Below, one piece after another: positions 52,187 through 60,683 of a stretch of 64,000 bases of DNA (its first letter is position 1; each line of letters starts with the position of its first letter). Under the pieces are notes generated by a model, which saw only the letters and a program-made list of their open reading frames with translations, made no database searches and had not been told where the DNA came from. This DNA is from Methylobacterium platani (GTDB lineage Bacteria; Pseudomonadota; Alphaproteobacteria; Rhizobiales; Beijerinckiaceae), in NCBI RefSeq assembly GCF_001653715.1, contig NZ_LWHQ01000017.1, positions 113,144 through 177,143 of the forward strand. The letters run 5' to 3'. The position numbers and the translations under genes were made by a program.

Positions 52187-52532
52187 GATCGACATCGGCC
52201 GGACCTTGCGCGAGGCGGCGGCGGACGTGGCGGCGGCCTGGAAGGCGGCGGAGACCGGACAGACCGTCGCGGCCGGGGACCGCCTCGTGTTCCGGGACTG
52301 GGACGCCTTGTGCGCGGTGCTGACGCCGAAGCGCCTCGACCTCCTGCGCCATCTCAGGCGCTCGCCGGAGAGCGGCATCCGCCCCCTCGCGCGGGCGCTG
52401 GGCCGGGACGTGCGGCGCGTGCACGCCGACGTGGTCGCCCTGGCCGAGCTGGGGCTCGTCGTCCGGGCGGCGGATGGCGGCCTGTCGAGCGAGGTGGACG
52501 AGATCGCCTCGACGATCCGGATCGCCGCGTAG
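52173..52532 (+). CDS. HVO_A0114-type HTH antitoxin partner (TumA-like)
   Basis: The 119-residue protein carries the family pattern LVFRDWDALCAVLTPKRLDL followed by a winged HTH (GIRPLARALGRDVRRVHADV, then VALAELGLVVR). GGAGGAAGAG precedes its ATG inside the toxin gene. It should bind DNA and counter the adjacent toxin. The stop is 16 bp from the convergent LysR gene. Confidence 0.83.
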   Translation: MARTEIDIGRTLREAAADVAAAWKAAETGQTVAAGDRLVFRDWDALCAVLTPKRLDLLRHLRRSPESGIRPLARALGRDVRRVHADVVALAELGLVVRAADGGLSSEVDEIASTIRIAA

Positions 52533-52548
52533 GCGCGATGCCGCGCCG

Positions 52549-53502
52549 TCAGCCCGAACCCGTCTCCTCGCCCGCCTCCTCCCGCATCGCCGCCAGCCCC
52601 AGGCGGACGTGGTCGCGAAACAGCCGCACCCGGGCCGGCAATTCGCGGCCGGCGAGGCTGACGGCGCGCAGCACCCCGCCGCGGCTCGCCCAGTCCGGCA
52701 GCACCGGCACCAGCGCGCCCTCCTTGAGCGCCCGGGCCGCCACCAGGCTCGGGATGTGGCCGATGCCGGCGCCGGCCCGGGTCAGCCGCAGCACCGTGGC
52801 GTAGTCGGTGGCGCGAACCGCCGGCCGGGCGGTGACCTGGCCCTCGCGGCCCTGGCCGTCGGAGAGCCGCACCGGCGCGGCGCCGAGGCGCTCGCGCGAC
52901 AGGATCAGGTCATGGTCGGAGAGGTCGTCGAGGGTCGCGGGGGCGCCGCGGCCGACGAGGTAGGCGGGCGCGGCGTAGAGGCCGATCATCAGGCTCGCCA
53001 GAACCGGCGCGCGGTAGCCCCCGTCCTGCCCCTCGCCGCTGCCGAGGCGCAGCGCCAGGTCGATGCGGTTGGCCGCGAGGTCGAGCCGGGTGTCGGTGAT
53101 GAGGAGGTCGATCGTGACCTGCGGGTAGCGCGCCCGGAACGTCGCCACGAGGTCCGGCATCACCTCGATGCCGAAATCGATCGAGGTGGTGACCCGCAGG
53201 TGGCCCCGCGGCAGGGTGCGGGCGTCCCGCGCCGTCTCCAGCGCGCCGTCGAGGAGGGCGAGGCTCTCCTGCGCCTTGGCGTGGAAGGCCAGGCCCTCCA
53301 CCGTCGGCGAGACCGCCCGCGGCGTGCGGGCGAGCAGGGTGACGCCGAGTTCCCGCTCCAGCCGCGACACGCGGCGGCTGATGCTGCCCTTGGTTTCCCC
53401 CAGAACTTCCGCCGCCTGGGTCACGGTTCCGTGATCGACCACGGCGCAGAAAGCCCGCACATCGGAGAGAACGCCCCCGAAGGTTTCCGATCCAGCAACC
53501 AT
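52549..53502 (-). CDS. LysR-family transcriptional regulator
   Basis: The 317-residue regulator has a winged HTH (RAFCAVVDHGTVTQAAEVLG, then ETKGSISRRVSRLERELGV) and an effector domain from about residue 95. The ISRRVSRLERELGV...RTPRAVSPT pattern is that of the CrgA/AaeR-like LysR branch. It is divergent from the YceI-b561-YceI gene set with a 123-bp spacer. In other proteobacteria LysR genes often sit beside yceI/b561 pairs, so these are likely its targets. The frame continues upstream past 53502 only because of GC bias. Confidence 0.9.
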   Translation of the reverse strand: MVAGSETFGGVLSDVRAFCAVVDHGTVTQAAEVLGETKGSISRRVSRLERELGVTLLARTPRAVSPTVEGLAFHAKAQESLALLDGALETARDARTLPRGHLRVTTSIDFGIEVMPDLVATFRARYPQVTIDLLITDTRLDLAANRIDLALRLGSGEGQDGGYRAPVLASLMIGLYAAPAYLVGRGAPATLDDLSDHDLILSRERLGAAPVRLSDGQGREGQVTARPAVRATDYATVLRLTRAGAGIGHIPSLVAARALKEGALVPVLPDWASRGGVLRAVSLAGRELPARVRLFRDHVRLGLAAMREEAGEETGSG

Positions 53503-53625
53503 GTGTCCCGGTTTAGCTGTCTTACGCCCGCGACGGAACCGGCTTAATCCGATCGCCGCAAAGACGGGTGCGGCGCGGGAGACCTGATCGCAGGCCCGCC
53601 CGGCCCGACGATACGGAGTGTTCTC

Positions 53626-54243
53626 GTGAAGCTGTCCGTCCTCGCCCTCGGCCTCGCCGCCGGTCTCGCCTTCGCCGCCCCGGCCGTGGCCCAGGGCGCC
53701 GCGACCCGCGACCCCGCCCAGATCCCGGCGGGCACCTACGCGGTCGATCCCGGCCACACCCAGGCGCTGTTCACGGTCAACCATTTCGGCTTCTCGCCGT
53801 ATACCGGCATCTTCTCGGACGTCTCCGGCACCCTGGAGCTGCAGCCGACGAAGCCCGCCGAGAGCCGCCTGAAGGTCACCATCCCGGTCAAGTCGCTCTA
53901 CACGCCGAGCCAGCACATGCTCGACTCGCTGAAGAGCGACAAGTTCCTCGACGTCGCCCAGTTCCCCGAGATGACCTTCACCTCCACCAAGGTGACGCCC
54001 GAGGGCAAGGACAAGGCCAAGGTCACCGGCGACCTGACCCTGCACGGCGTGACCAAGCCCGTGACCCTCGAGGTGACGCTGGTCGGCGGCGGCGCCAACC
54101 CGATGAACAAGAAGCAGACCGTCGGCTTCGAGGCCAAGGGCACGCTCAAGCGCTCGGATTTCGGCGTGAAGGCCTTCGTGCCGGCCGTCAGCGACGAGGT
54201 CCAGCTGACCCTGCACGGCGCCTTCGAGCGCAAGGACCAGTAA
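53626..54243 (+). CDS. YceI-family periplasmic lipid-binding protein (first copy)
   Basis: The 205-residue protein has a Sec signal (VLALGLAAGLAFAAPAVAQG) and the lipocalin-like YceI domain: YAVDPGHTQALFTVNHFGFS, KFLDVAQFPEMTFTSTKV, TLHGVTKPVTLEVTLVGGG and FGVKAFVPAVSDEVQLTLHG. YceI proteins bind polyisoprenoids such as ubiquinone precursors in the periplasm. A second copy lies after the b561 gene. A very stable hairpin begins 5 bp after its stop. Confidence 0.92.
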   Translation: MKLSVLALGLAAGLAFAAPAVAQGAATRDPAQIPAGTYAVDPGHTQALFTVNHFGFSPYTGIFSDVSGTLELQPTKPAESRLKVTIPVKSLYTPSQHMLDSLKSDKFLDVAQFPEMTFTSTKVTPEGKDKAKVTGDLTLHGVTKPVTLEVTLVGGGANPMNKKQTVGFEAKGTLKRSDFGVKAFVPAVSDEVQLTLHGAFERKDQ

Positions 54244-54247
54244 TACC

Positions 54248-54350
54248 GCAGCGCCTTCGAACGGACTCGTTCGAAGGCGCTGCGCAAGCCCGAACGGGCG
54301 TCGGCGCCGATGCGCCGGACGCCTTGGCATCAACGTGTCGATGCCAAGGC
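54248..54350. terminator. Three consecutive hairpins after the first yceI gene
   Basis: The first is a perfect 15-bp stem GCAGCGCCTTCGAAC/GTTCGAAGGCGCTGC with a 6-nt loop (54248-54283). The second (about 54297-54323) pairs GGCGTC-GGCGC with GCGCCGGACGCC with one bulge. The third is an 11-bp stem, GCCTTGGCATC/GATGCCAAGGC (54321-54350). No T-tract follows. They probably terminate or attenuate between yceI and b561, or protect the yceI mRNA. Confidence 0.65.
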
Positions 54351-54389
54351 ACAAGGATGTAAGCCCAACCACCCTGAGGTCATCGAGCC

Positions 54390-54995
54390 ATGCGCACGGT
54401 CGCGACGCCGCGTCGCTACACCCTCGTGGCGATCGTGCTGCACTGGCTGATCGCCCTCGGCATCCTGGCCCTCCTGGGCCTCGGCCTCGCGATGACGCGG
54501 GGCTCCCTGCCGCCGATGGACCGCTTCGCGTTCTACCAGTGGCACAAGTCGGTCGGCATCACCGTGCTGGGGCTGATGGTCCTGCGCGTCGCCTGGCGCC
54601 TGTTCAACAGGCCCCCGCCGCTGCCCGCGGCGATGCCGAAGGCCGAGAAGCGGGCCGCCGGGGCGGCGCATCTCGCGCTCTACGGCCTGCTCGTCGCCAT
54701 GCCGCTCGTCGGCTGGGCGATGGTCTCGGCCTCGCCCTACAACATCCCGACGGTGCTCTACGGGACGATCCCGTGGCCGCACCTGCCGGTCCTGCCCGAA
54801 TTGCCCAACAAGGCGGCGGTCGAGGGCGCGCTGAAGCTCGTGCACAGCACCGGCGCCTGGCTGCTGATGGCCTTGCTCGTCCTGCATGTCGGCGCGGCCC
54901 TGCGCCACCACCTCGCCCTGCGCGACGACACCCTGTGGCGGATGCTGCCCCTGGTGCGCCGCCCCGGCCCGAAACCCGAGGTCTCCCCGCGATGA
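54390..54995 (+). CDS. Cytochrome b561-type membrane protein
   Basis: The 201-residue protein has four hydrophobic helices and histidines suited to b-haem ligation: VAIVLHWLIALGILALLGLG, FYQWHKSVGITVLGLMVLRV, AHLALYGLLVAMPLVGW and KLVHSTGAWLLMALLVLHVG. Bacterial b561 proteins move electrons from quinol to periplasmic acceptors and can act on superoxide. It overlaps the second yceI gene in an ATGA, so both are translated together. Confidence 0.92.
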   Translation: MRTVATPRRYTLVAIVLHWLIALGILALLGLGLAMTRGSLPPMDRFAFYQWHKSVGITVLGLMVLRVAWRLFNRPPPLPAAMPKAEKRAAGAAHLALYGLLVAMPLVGWAMVSASPYNIPTVLYGTIPWPHLPVLPELPNKAAVEGALKLVHSTGAWLLMALLVLHVGAALRHHLALRDDTLWRMLPLVRRPGPKPEVSPR

Positions 54996-55573
54996 ACCCC
55001 CTCCGCCTCGCCCTCGCCCTCGGCCTGTCCGCCGTGCCCCTGGTGGCCGCTCCCCTGGCCGCGCAGGCGGCCGACTGGACCGTCGATCAATCCAAGAGCC
55101 GCATCGGCTTCTCGGGCACCCAGGTCGGTGCGCCCTTCAAGGGCCGCTTCACCCGCTACGACGCGCAGATCAGCTTCGATCCGGCGAAGCCCGAGGCCGG
55201 CAAGGCCGTGGTGCTGATCGACATGACCAGCGCCGAGACCGGCGACAAGCAGCGCGACGAGGCCCTGCCGCAGGCCGACTGGTTCAACGCCGGCAAGGAC
55301 AAGCAGGCCCGCTTCGAGGCGACCCGCTTCGTGCCGAAGGGCGGCGACGCCTACGACGCCGTCGGTACCCTGACGATCCGCGGGATGCGCAAGGACGTGA
55401 CCCTGCCGTTCACGCTCACCGTCTCGGGCGGCACCGCCCACGCCGTCGGCCATCTCGACCTCGTCCGCACCGATTACGGCGTCGGCCAGGGCTCCTGGGC
55501 CAACGACTCGATGGTCGCCCTGCAGGTCGGGGTGGATATCGATCTGACGGCGAGCGCCAAGACCGGCGGATGA
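54992..55573 (+). CDS. YceI-family periplasmic lipid-binding protein (second copy)
   Basis: The 193-residue protein has a signal peptide (LALGLSAVPLVAAPLAAQAA) and a YceI domain: WTVDQSKSRIGFSGTQVGAP, FKGRFTRYDAQISFDPAK, DWFNAGKDKQARFEATRFVP and GTLTIRGMRKDVTLPFTLTV. It is clearly different from the first copy (FKGRF and Trp/Asp-rich parts), the type usually coupled with b561. Its start overlaps the b561 stop by 4 bp. A tandem repeat covers its stop codon. Confidence 0.92.
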   Translation: MNPLRLALALGLSAVPLVAAPLAAQAADWTVDQSKSRIGFSGTQVGAPFKGRFTRYDAQISFDPAKPEAGKAVVLIDMTSAETGDKQRDEALPQADWFNAGKDKQARFEATRFVPKGGDAYDAVGTLTIRGMRKDVTLPFTLTVSGGTAHAVGHLDLVRTDYGVGQGSWANDSMVALQVGVDIDLTASAKTGG

Positions 55574-55630
55574 CGAGACCGGCGGCTGACAAGACCGGCG
55601 GGTGACGAGACCGGCGGCTGGCGAGACCGG
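55561..55630. repeat. 16-bp tandem repeat, about 4.4 copies
   Basis: Units like GACCGGCGGATGACGA start at 55561, 55577, 55593 and 55609, with a partial copy to 55630. The yceI stop codon lies in the first unit. Three units carry a TGA at the same place. Confidence 0.9.
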
Positions 55631-55706
55631 AATCCGATGGACGCTTGACCGCCGGGCCGCGGGGGCGGATGACCGCGCCCCCGGTCCCGGCCAGCGTGCT
55701 CCCCCG

Positions 55707-56621
55707 ATGATCGTCCGTCCCCGTCCCGGCGCCCTCGCGATCCTGTTCGCGCTGCGCGGGTCGATCCTGCCGCAGATCGCCCCGCGGGTGGTCGCCATCA
55801 CGGCGGTCGCCTGCCTGGTGGTGGCGACGGAGCAGGGCTGGGCCCGTACCCTCCCGCTCCATGCCGGCATCGGGCCGTTCACGCTGATCGGCCTCGCCCT
55901 GTCGATCTTCCTCAGCTTCCGCAACAACGCCTGCTACGACCGCTGGTGGGAGGCCCGGAAGGTCTGGGGCGCCCTGATCGTCGAGGCGCGCGGCCTCGCC
56001 CGCCTGCTCGGGGCACTGCTGCCGGAGGACGGGGACCGGCGCCGGCGCTGCCTGAACCGGCTGGCCGGCTTCAGCCACGCGCTCCATGCCCGCCTGCGCG
56101 GCCAGGACGCCGCGGCGGCGGCCGCGCCGTTCCTGCCGGAGGCCGAGCGCGGGCGCCTCGCGGCCTGCGCCAGTCCCGCCGACGCGGCGCTGGCCGGCCT
56201 CGCGGCCGATCTCGGGGACGCGCTGCGGGCCGGCCGCCTGAGCGACGTGTCCTTCGGGCTGGTCGAGCAGAAGCTCGCCGGGCTGTCCGGGGTGCAGGCG
56301 GCCTGCGAGCGCATCCAGGGCACGCCCTTGCCCTTCGCCTACACGCTGCTCCTCTACCGCACCGCCTGGCTCTACTGCCTGCTGCTGCCCTTCGGCCTCG
56401 CCGAATCCCTCGGCTGGGGCACGCCGGTGGCGACCGCGCTCGTCGCCTACACGTTCTTCGGGCTCGACGCGCTCGGCGACGAGCTGGAGGAGCCGTTCGG
56501 CTCGGCCGCCAACGACCTGCCCCTCGACGCGCTCCTGCGCGTCGTCGACGGGGTGGTGCAGGACGCGCTCGGCGAGCCGGTGCCGCCGCCCCTCGATCCC
56601 GAGCGCTACTGGCTGCGCTGA
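55707..56621 (+). CDS. Bestrophin-like channel (UPF0187/YneE family)
   Basis: The 304-residue membrane protein has four hydrophobic regions and the family signature LSFRNNACYDRWWEARKVWG at about residues 71-90. The C-terminal PFGLAESLGWGTPVATALVA and DELEEPFGSAANDLPLDAL are also diagnostic. Bacterial members are pentameric ion channels. It lies 133 bp after yceI with repeats in between and is convergent with methionine aminopeptidase. Confidence 0.9.
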   Translation: MIVRPRPGALAILFALRGSILPQIAPRVVAITAVACLVVATEQGWARTLPLHAGIGPFTLIGLALSIFLSFRNNACYDRWWEARKVWGALIVEARGLARLLGALLPEDGDRRRRCLNRLAGFSHALHARLRGQDAAAAAAPFLPEAERGRLAACASPADAALAGLAADLGDALRAGRLSDVSFGLVEQKLAGLSGVQAACERIQGTPLPFAYTLLLYRTAWLYCLLLPFGLAESLGWGTPVATALVAYTFFGLDALGDELEEPFGSAANDLPLDALLRVVDGVVQDALGEPVPPPLDPERYWLR

Positions 56622-56649
56622 GCGCAGCCGCCTGCGCTGAGGGCCGTCC

Positions 56650-57405
56650 CTACTGGCTCGGCATGGTGAGGACGAGCGGCCCGTTGCGGGTCGCCACCAC
56701 CGTGTGCTCGTACTGCACCGTCAACGCCTGCGGCCGGCTGTAGAGCGTCCAGGGGTCGTCGTCGCGGTTCTCGGCGAAGTCGGCGCCGAGCGACAGGAAC
56801 GGCTCGACGGTGAAGACGAGGCCCTCGACCATGATCCGGCGCTCGGAGGCGTCGGGCCAGGTCGCGATCTCGGTCGGCTCCTCGTGCAGCGAGGCGCCGA
56901 CGCCGTGGCTCGCGAGGTTGCGCACCAGGGTGTAGCCGTTCTTGTGCGCGAAGGCGCCGACCGCCCGGCCGATGCCGGCGAGCGGCTTGCCGGCCCCGAC
57001 CTGGCGCAGGCCCGTCCACATCGCCCGGCGCCCGTCCCGGCACAGCCGCTCGACCGCCCGGGTCACCGGCGGCACCGCGAAGGAGGCGCCGGTATCGGAG
57101 AACCAGCCGTCCTTCTCGGCCGAGACGTCGATGTTGACGAGGTCGCCCGCCGCGATCCGGCGGTCTCCCGGGATGCCGTGGGCGACCTCCTCGTTGACGC
57201 TGATGCAGGTCGCGCCGGGAAAGCCGTAGACCGTCTCGGGTGCGGAGCGGGCGCCTTCCCGCTCCAGGACGTCGCGCCCGATCCGGTCGAGCTCGGCCGT
57301 CGTCATGCCGGGCTCGATCGCCCGGCCCATGATCTCCAGCGCGTCGGCGACGATGCGGCCGATCCGCCGCAGGCTTTCCAGGTCGTCGTCGCTCGACACC
57401 GTCAT
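56650..57405 (-). CDS. map: Type I methionine aminopeptidase
   Basis: The 251-residue enzyme removes N-terminal Met from new proteins. All five metal ligands are visible in context: NIDVSAEKDGWFSDTGASF (two Asp), ASHGVGASLHEEP (His), FTVEPFLS (Glu) and QYEHTVV (Glu); VAHGIPGDR holds the substrate His. The ATG at 57405 gives MTVSSDDDLESLRRIGRIVA; a start 30 bp upstream is possible. It is isolated and looks like an extra map gene rather than the ribosomal-operon copy. Confidence 0.93.
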   Translation of the reverse strand: MTVSSDDDLESLRRIGRIVADALEIMGRAIEPGMTTAELDRIGRDVLEREGARSAPETVYGFPGATCISVNEEVAHGIPGDRRIAAGDLVNIDVSAEKDGWFSDTGASFAVPPVTRAVERLCRDGRRAMWTGLRQVGAGKPLAGIGRAVGAFAHKNGYTLVRNLASHGVGASLHEEPTEIATWPDASERRIMVEGLVFTVEPFLSLGADFAENRDDDPWTLYSRPQALTVQYEHTVVATRNGPLVLTMPSQ

Positions 57406-57640
57406 GTGGTCGTTCCCCGCGCGGCCGGGCCGCAAGCTCGCTCGCGCGCTTGTGCCATCGCGGCGGGGGCGGGCAAAGCCCCGGGGGCTTCCGCGTGATC
57501 GGTCCCGGCAGGGTCGAGGCGCGTCACCCCTCTCCGACTTCTTGCAGCGATACCGGGCAAGGATCCTCTGGCAAGCCCGGCATCGCCCGGAGAGGGGATG
57601 CCGCGCCCTGACTTCATCGCGAGGGACAGGCGCGCGCGGA

Positions 57641-58498
57641 TCAGCGTCCCGCCAGCGCCCGCGTCAGCGCGCTGCCCGGATCGCCCAGGCCCTCGACGAC
57701 GCTGAAATGATGCGTCCCGGCGATCTCGTACGCCTCCGTCTCCGCCCCGAGCCCGTGCCAGATCGTCGGGAGCAGGAGGTTCTGGCGGCGGAATTCCGGC
57801 AGCTCGTCCCCGCCGGCCACCGCGACCAGCCGGGCGCCCGGGCGCGGGGCGTGGAGGATCGGGCTCTCGGCCCGGGCCTCGTCGGCGTCGAGGTGCAGGA
57901 CTTGGTTCATCTGCGTCGCGAGGAGCGGGCGCAGGTCGTGGACGCCGCTGATCGAGACGACGCGGGCGATCCGCCCGGCGCAGGCGAGGGCGACGTCCGT
58001 GCACAGCATCCGGGTGACGAGATGGCCGCCGGCGGAATGGCCCGACAGGTGGATCGGCCCCGCCACCTCGGCACTCGCGCGGTCGAGGAAGGCGGCGATC
58101 TCGGCGGTGATGGCGGCGATGCGCGCCTCAGGGCAGAGCGTGTAGCTCGGCACCGCGACGGCAAAGCCGTGGGCGAGCGCCCCTGCGGCGAGGTGGGACC
58201 AGACCGAGCGGTCGAACGCCTTCCAGTAGCCGCCATGGACGAACACCGCGAGGCCGGCAGGTGCGCCCTCGGGCAGGAACAGGTCGTAGGCGTGGCGCGG
58301 GCCCGCCCCGTAGGGCAGACCCAGGCGGGCGCGCCCTCGAGCCGCCAGGCGCTCCCGGAACGCCGAGGCGGCCTCGCTCCAGCGCGCCGGATAGGCCTTG
58401 GCGCCGGGGATCGCGCCGACATTGTCGTAGGCGCGGTCGATGTCGCCGAGCGGGCCGCCGGTGGTCCAGGTGGGCGCCTGCATCGTCGCGGCCTGCAT
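57641..58498 (-). CDS. Alpha/beta hydrolase, kynurenine formamidase/esterase-like
   Basis: The 285-residue cytosolic hydrolase has the oxyanion motif VFVHGGYWKAFDRSVWSHLA, the nucleophile elbow SGHSAGGHLVTRML and a C-terminal HHFSVVEGLGDPGS with the catalytic His. The HGGYW plus N-terminal YDNVGAIPGAKAYPARW pattern resembles AFMID/Bna7-type N-formylkynurenine formamidases. It is the last gene of the CoA-ligase operon and its ATG overlaps the Rid gene stop by one base. A substrate such as a formylated or acylated aromatic amine would fit the operon. Confidence 0.83.
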   Translation of the reverse strand: MQAATMQAPTWTTGGPLGDIDRAYDNVGAIPGAKAYPARWSEAASAFRERLAARGRARLGLPYGAGPRHAYDLFLPEGAPAGLAVFVHGGYWKAFDRSVWSHLAAGALAHGFAVAVPSYTLCPEARIAAITAEIAAFLDRASAEVAGPIHLSGHSAGGHLVTRMLCTDVALACAGRIARVVSISGVHDLRPLLATQMNQVLHLDADEARAESPILHAPRPGARLVAVAGGDELPEFRRQNLLLPTIWHGLGAETEAYEIAGTHHFSVVEGLGDPGSALTRALAGR

Positions 58499-58941
58499 CA
58501 GGCGGCGTCCGGCACGATCGCGGTCGCCTCGATCTCGACCAGGGCGCCCGGCTCGACGAGGTCGGCGACGCCGACCAGCGCCATGGCGGGGAAGTGGCGG
58601 CCCATCACCCGGCGGTAGACCGGCCCGAGCTCGGGCAGCGAGGCCCGGTAGGTGTCGACGCTGCGCACGTACCAGGTCAGCCGGGCGACGTGCTCCGGGC
58701 CGGCGCCGGCCTCGGCCAGCACGGCGAGGATGTTGCGCAGGATCTGCTCGACCTGGGGCAGGAAGCCCTCGGCCAGCACCTCGTCCGCGTCCCAGCCGAT
58801 CAGGCCGCCGGTCATCACCACGGTGCCGCGGCCGGCCATGCCGTTGGCGTAGCCCTTCGGCTTCCTCCAGCCCGGCGGCTGGAGGGTGGAGAGGGCGGGG
58901 CTCTCGGTCTCGGGGCGGAGCGGGATCGGGCTGGCGGTCAT
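58498..58941 (-). CDS. RidA-family (YjgF) protein lacking the canonical arginine
   Basis: The 147-residue protein has the YjgF trimer fold parts TGGLIGWDADEVLAEGFLPQ, LRNILAVLAEAGAGPEHVAR and ALVGVADLVEPGALVEIEAT. RidA proper has PARS with an Arg needed for imine hydrolysis; here the same place reads FPAMALVGV, so the Arg is missing. This puts it with the non-deaminase Rid groups often found in aromatic and amino-aromatic degradation clusters. It overlaps the ligase by 4 bp and the hydrolase by 1 bp. Confidence 0.88.
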   Translation of the reverse strand: MTASPIPLRPETESPALSTLQPPGWRKPKGYANGMAGRGTVVMTGGLIGWDADEVLAEGFLPQVEQILRNILAVLAEAGAGPEHVARLTWYVRSVDTYRASLPELGPVYRRVMGRHFPAMALVGVADLVEPGALVEIEATAIVPDAA

Positions 58942-60671
58942 GCGGTCTCTCCCTGAGCGGTGGCGGCGTCCGCCTCGGCCTGCCGGCGCAGGGCGAAGCG
59001 CTGCAGCTTGCCGGATTCGGTCTTGGGCAGGGCCGGCACGTAATGCACCGCCCGCGGATACTTGTAGGGCGCGAGGTCGGTCTTGACGTGCTCCTGCAGC
59101 GCCTTGGTCAGGGCCTCGCTCCCGGTGAAGCCGGGGTTGAGCACCACGTAGGCCGCGACGATGCGGCCGCGCTCGGGGCAGGGCGCCGCGACGACGCCGA
59201 CCTCCGCCACGGCCGGATGGGCGAGCAGGCTCGCCTCGACCTCGGGTCCGGCGATGTTGTAGCCGGCCGAGACGATCATGTCGTCGTTGCGGGCCTGGAA
59301 CCAGAAATAGCCGTCCGCGTCCTGGAGGTAGGTGTCGCCGGTGACGTTCCAGCCGTCCTGCACGTAGACGCTCTGGCGCTCGTCGGCGAGGTAGCGGCAG
59401 CCGATCGGCCCGCGCACCGCGAGCCGCCCGGGAACCCCGGGCGGGCACGGCTTGCCCGCGGCATCGATCACCCGCGCCTCGTAGCCCGGCACCGGCCGGC
59501 CGGTCGCGCCGGGGCGGATCTCGTCCTCGGGCGAGGCGATGAAGATGTGCAGCATCTCGGTCGCGCCGATGCCGTCCATCAGCTTGAGGCCGGTCGCCTT
59601 CGCCCAGGCGTGCCAGGTCGGCGCCGGCAGGGTCTCGCCGGCCGAGACGCACTTTCGGAGCGACGACAGGTCGTGCCGGCCGATCAACCCCAGCATCGCC
59701 CGGTAGGCGGTGGGGGCGGTGAACAGCACGGTTGCGCGGTGGCGCTCGATGGCGGCGGCGAGGTCGGTCGGCCCCGCCTTCTCGAGCAGCACCGCCCGGG
59801 CGCCGACCCGGAACGGGAACAGCACCAGCCCGCCGAGGCCGAAGGTGAAGGCGAGCGGCGGCGAGCCGATGAACACGTCGTCCTCGGTCGCCCGCAGGAC
59901 CTCGCGGCCGTAACAGTCGCAGATCGCCAGGAGGTCGCGGTGGTAGTGGATCGTCGCCTTCGGCAGGCCGGTGGTGCCGGAGGTGAAGCCGAGAAGGCAC
60001 GGATCGTCGGCGCGGGTCGCGGGCGGATCGAACCGGTCGGAGGCGTGGCTGAGGAGTTCCCCGAGCTCGCCCCCGGCGGTGCCGCGCCAGGTGACGACCC
60101 GCACCGGATCGGCGCGGCCGTCGGCGGCCTTCGCCATCTCGTCGATCAGGCCGGCATCGCAGAGGGCCAGCGGGATGCGGGCCTTGTCGAGGATCTGGGT
60201 CAGTTCACGCGCCCGCAGCAGCGGCATCGTCGCCACCACGATCCCACCCGCCTTGATGATCGCGAGGTAGAGCGCGACCTTGGTCGGGTTGTTGGCCGAG
60301 CGCAGCAGCACCCGCCCGCCCGGCACGAGGCCGAGGTCGCCGACCAGGACGTTCGCCATCCGGTCGATCTGGCGCTTCAGCTCGGCGTAGGTCCAGGTCA
60401 CGTCGGGACCGACCAGCGCCACCCGGTCGCCGCGACCTTGCCCGACGTGCCGGTCGACCAGTTCGACGGTGGCGTTCAGGTGCTCGGGGTAGCCGAGCCG
60501 GTCGAGATTGACGAAGTCCGGCATCCGGTCCGGCGGCGGCAGGTTGTCCCGCACGAAGGTGTCGGGGCGGCGGGCCCATGGGCTGCCCCCGCCCTCGGCG
60601 GGACGTGCGACGGCCGGGATCTCCGGCATGCGAGTTCCCGGTTCATGGCCGTTCTGCACGGCAGCCTCCAT
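58938..60671 (-). CDS. Benzoate/2-aminobenzoate-type CoA ligase (AMP-binding)
   Basis: The 577-residue ligase activates an aromatic acid to its CoA thioester. It has the P-loop LGFTSGTTGLPKATIHYHRD, GIGATEMLHIFIAS, the hinge YFWFQARNDDMIVSAGYNIA and the catalytic Lys in PKTESGKLQRFALRR. The opening RDNLPPPDRMPDFVNLDRLG matches the benzoate- and 2-aminobenzoate-CoA ligase branch. GAGGAG precedes the start. The operon context (hydratase, acyl-CoA dehydrogenase, SDR, Rid, formamidase-like) favours anthranilate or a similar substituted benzoate. Confidence 0.87.
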   Translation of the reverse strand: MEAAVQNGHEPGTRMPEIPAVARPAEGGGSPWARRPDTFVRDNLPPPDRMPDFVNLDRLGYPEHLNATVELVDRHVGQGRGDRVALVGPDVTWTYAELKRQIDRMANVLVGDLGLVPGGRVLLRSANNPTKVALYLAIIKAGGIVVATMPLLRARELTQILDKARIPLALCDAGLIDEMAKAADGRADPVRVVTWRGTAGGELGELLSHASDRFDPPATRADDPCLLGFTSGTTGLPKATIHYHRDLLAICDCYGREVLRATEDDVFIGSPPLAFTFGLGGLVLFPFRVGARAVLLEKAGPTDLAAAIERHRATVLFTAPTAYRAMLGLIGRHDLSSLRKCVSAGETLPAPTWHAWAKATGLKLMDGIGATEMLHIFIASPEDEIRPGATGRPVPGYEARVIDAAGKPCPPGVPGRLAVRGPIGCRYLADERQSVYVQDGWNVTGDTYLQDADGYFWFQARNDDMIVSAGYNIAGPEVEASLLAHPAVAEVGVVAAPCPERGRIVAAYVVLNPGFTGSEALTKALQEHVKTDLAPYKYPRAVHYVPALPKTESGKLQRFALRRQAEADAATAQGETA

Positions 60672-60683
60672 CGGACACTCCTC

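Noticed and set aside
49562..52532. Prophage or insertion sequence carrying the toxin-antitoxin genes
   Set aside because: No transposase, integrase or terminal inverted repeats are visible around either module.
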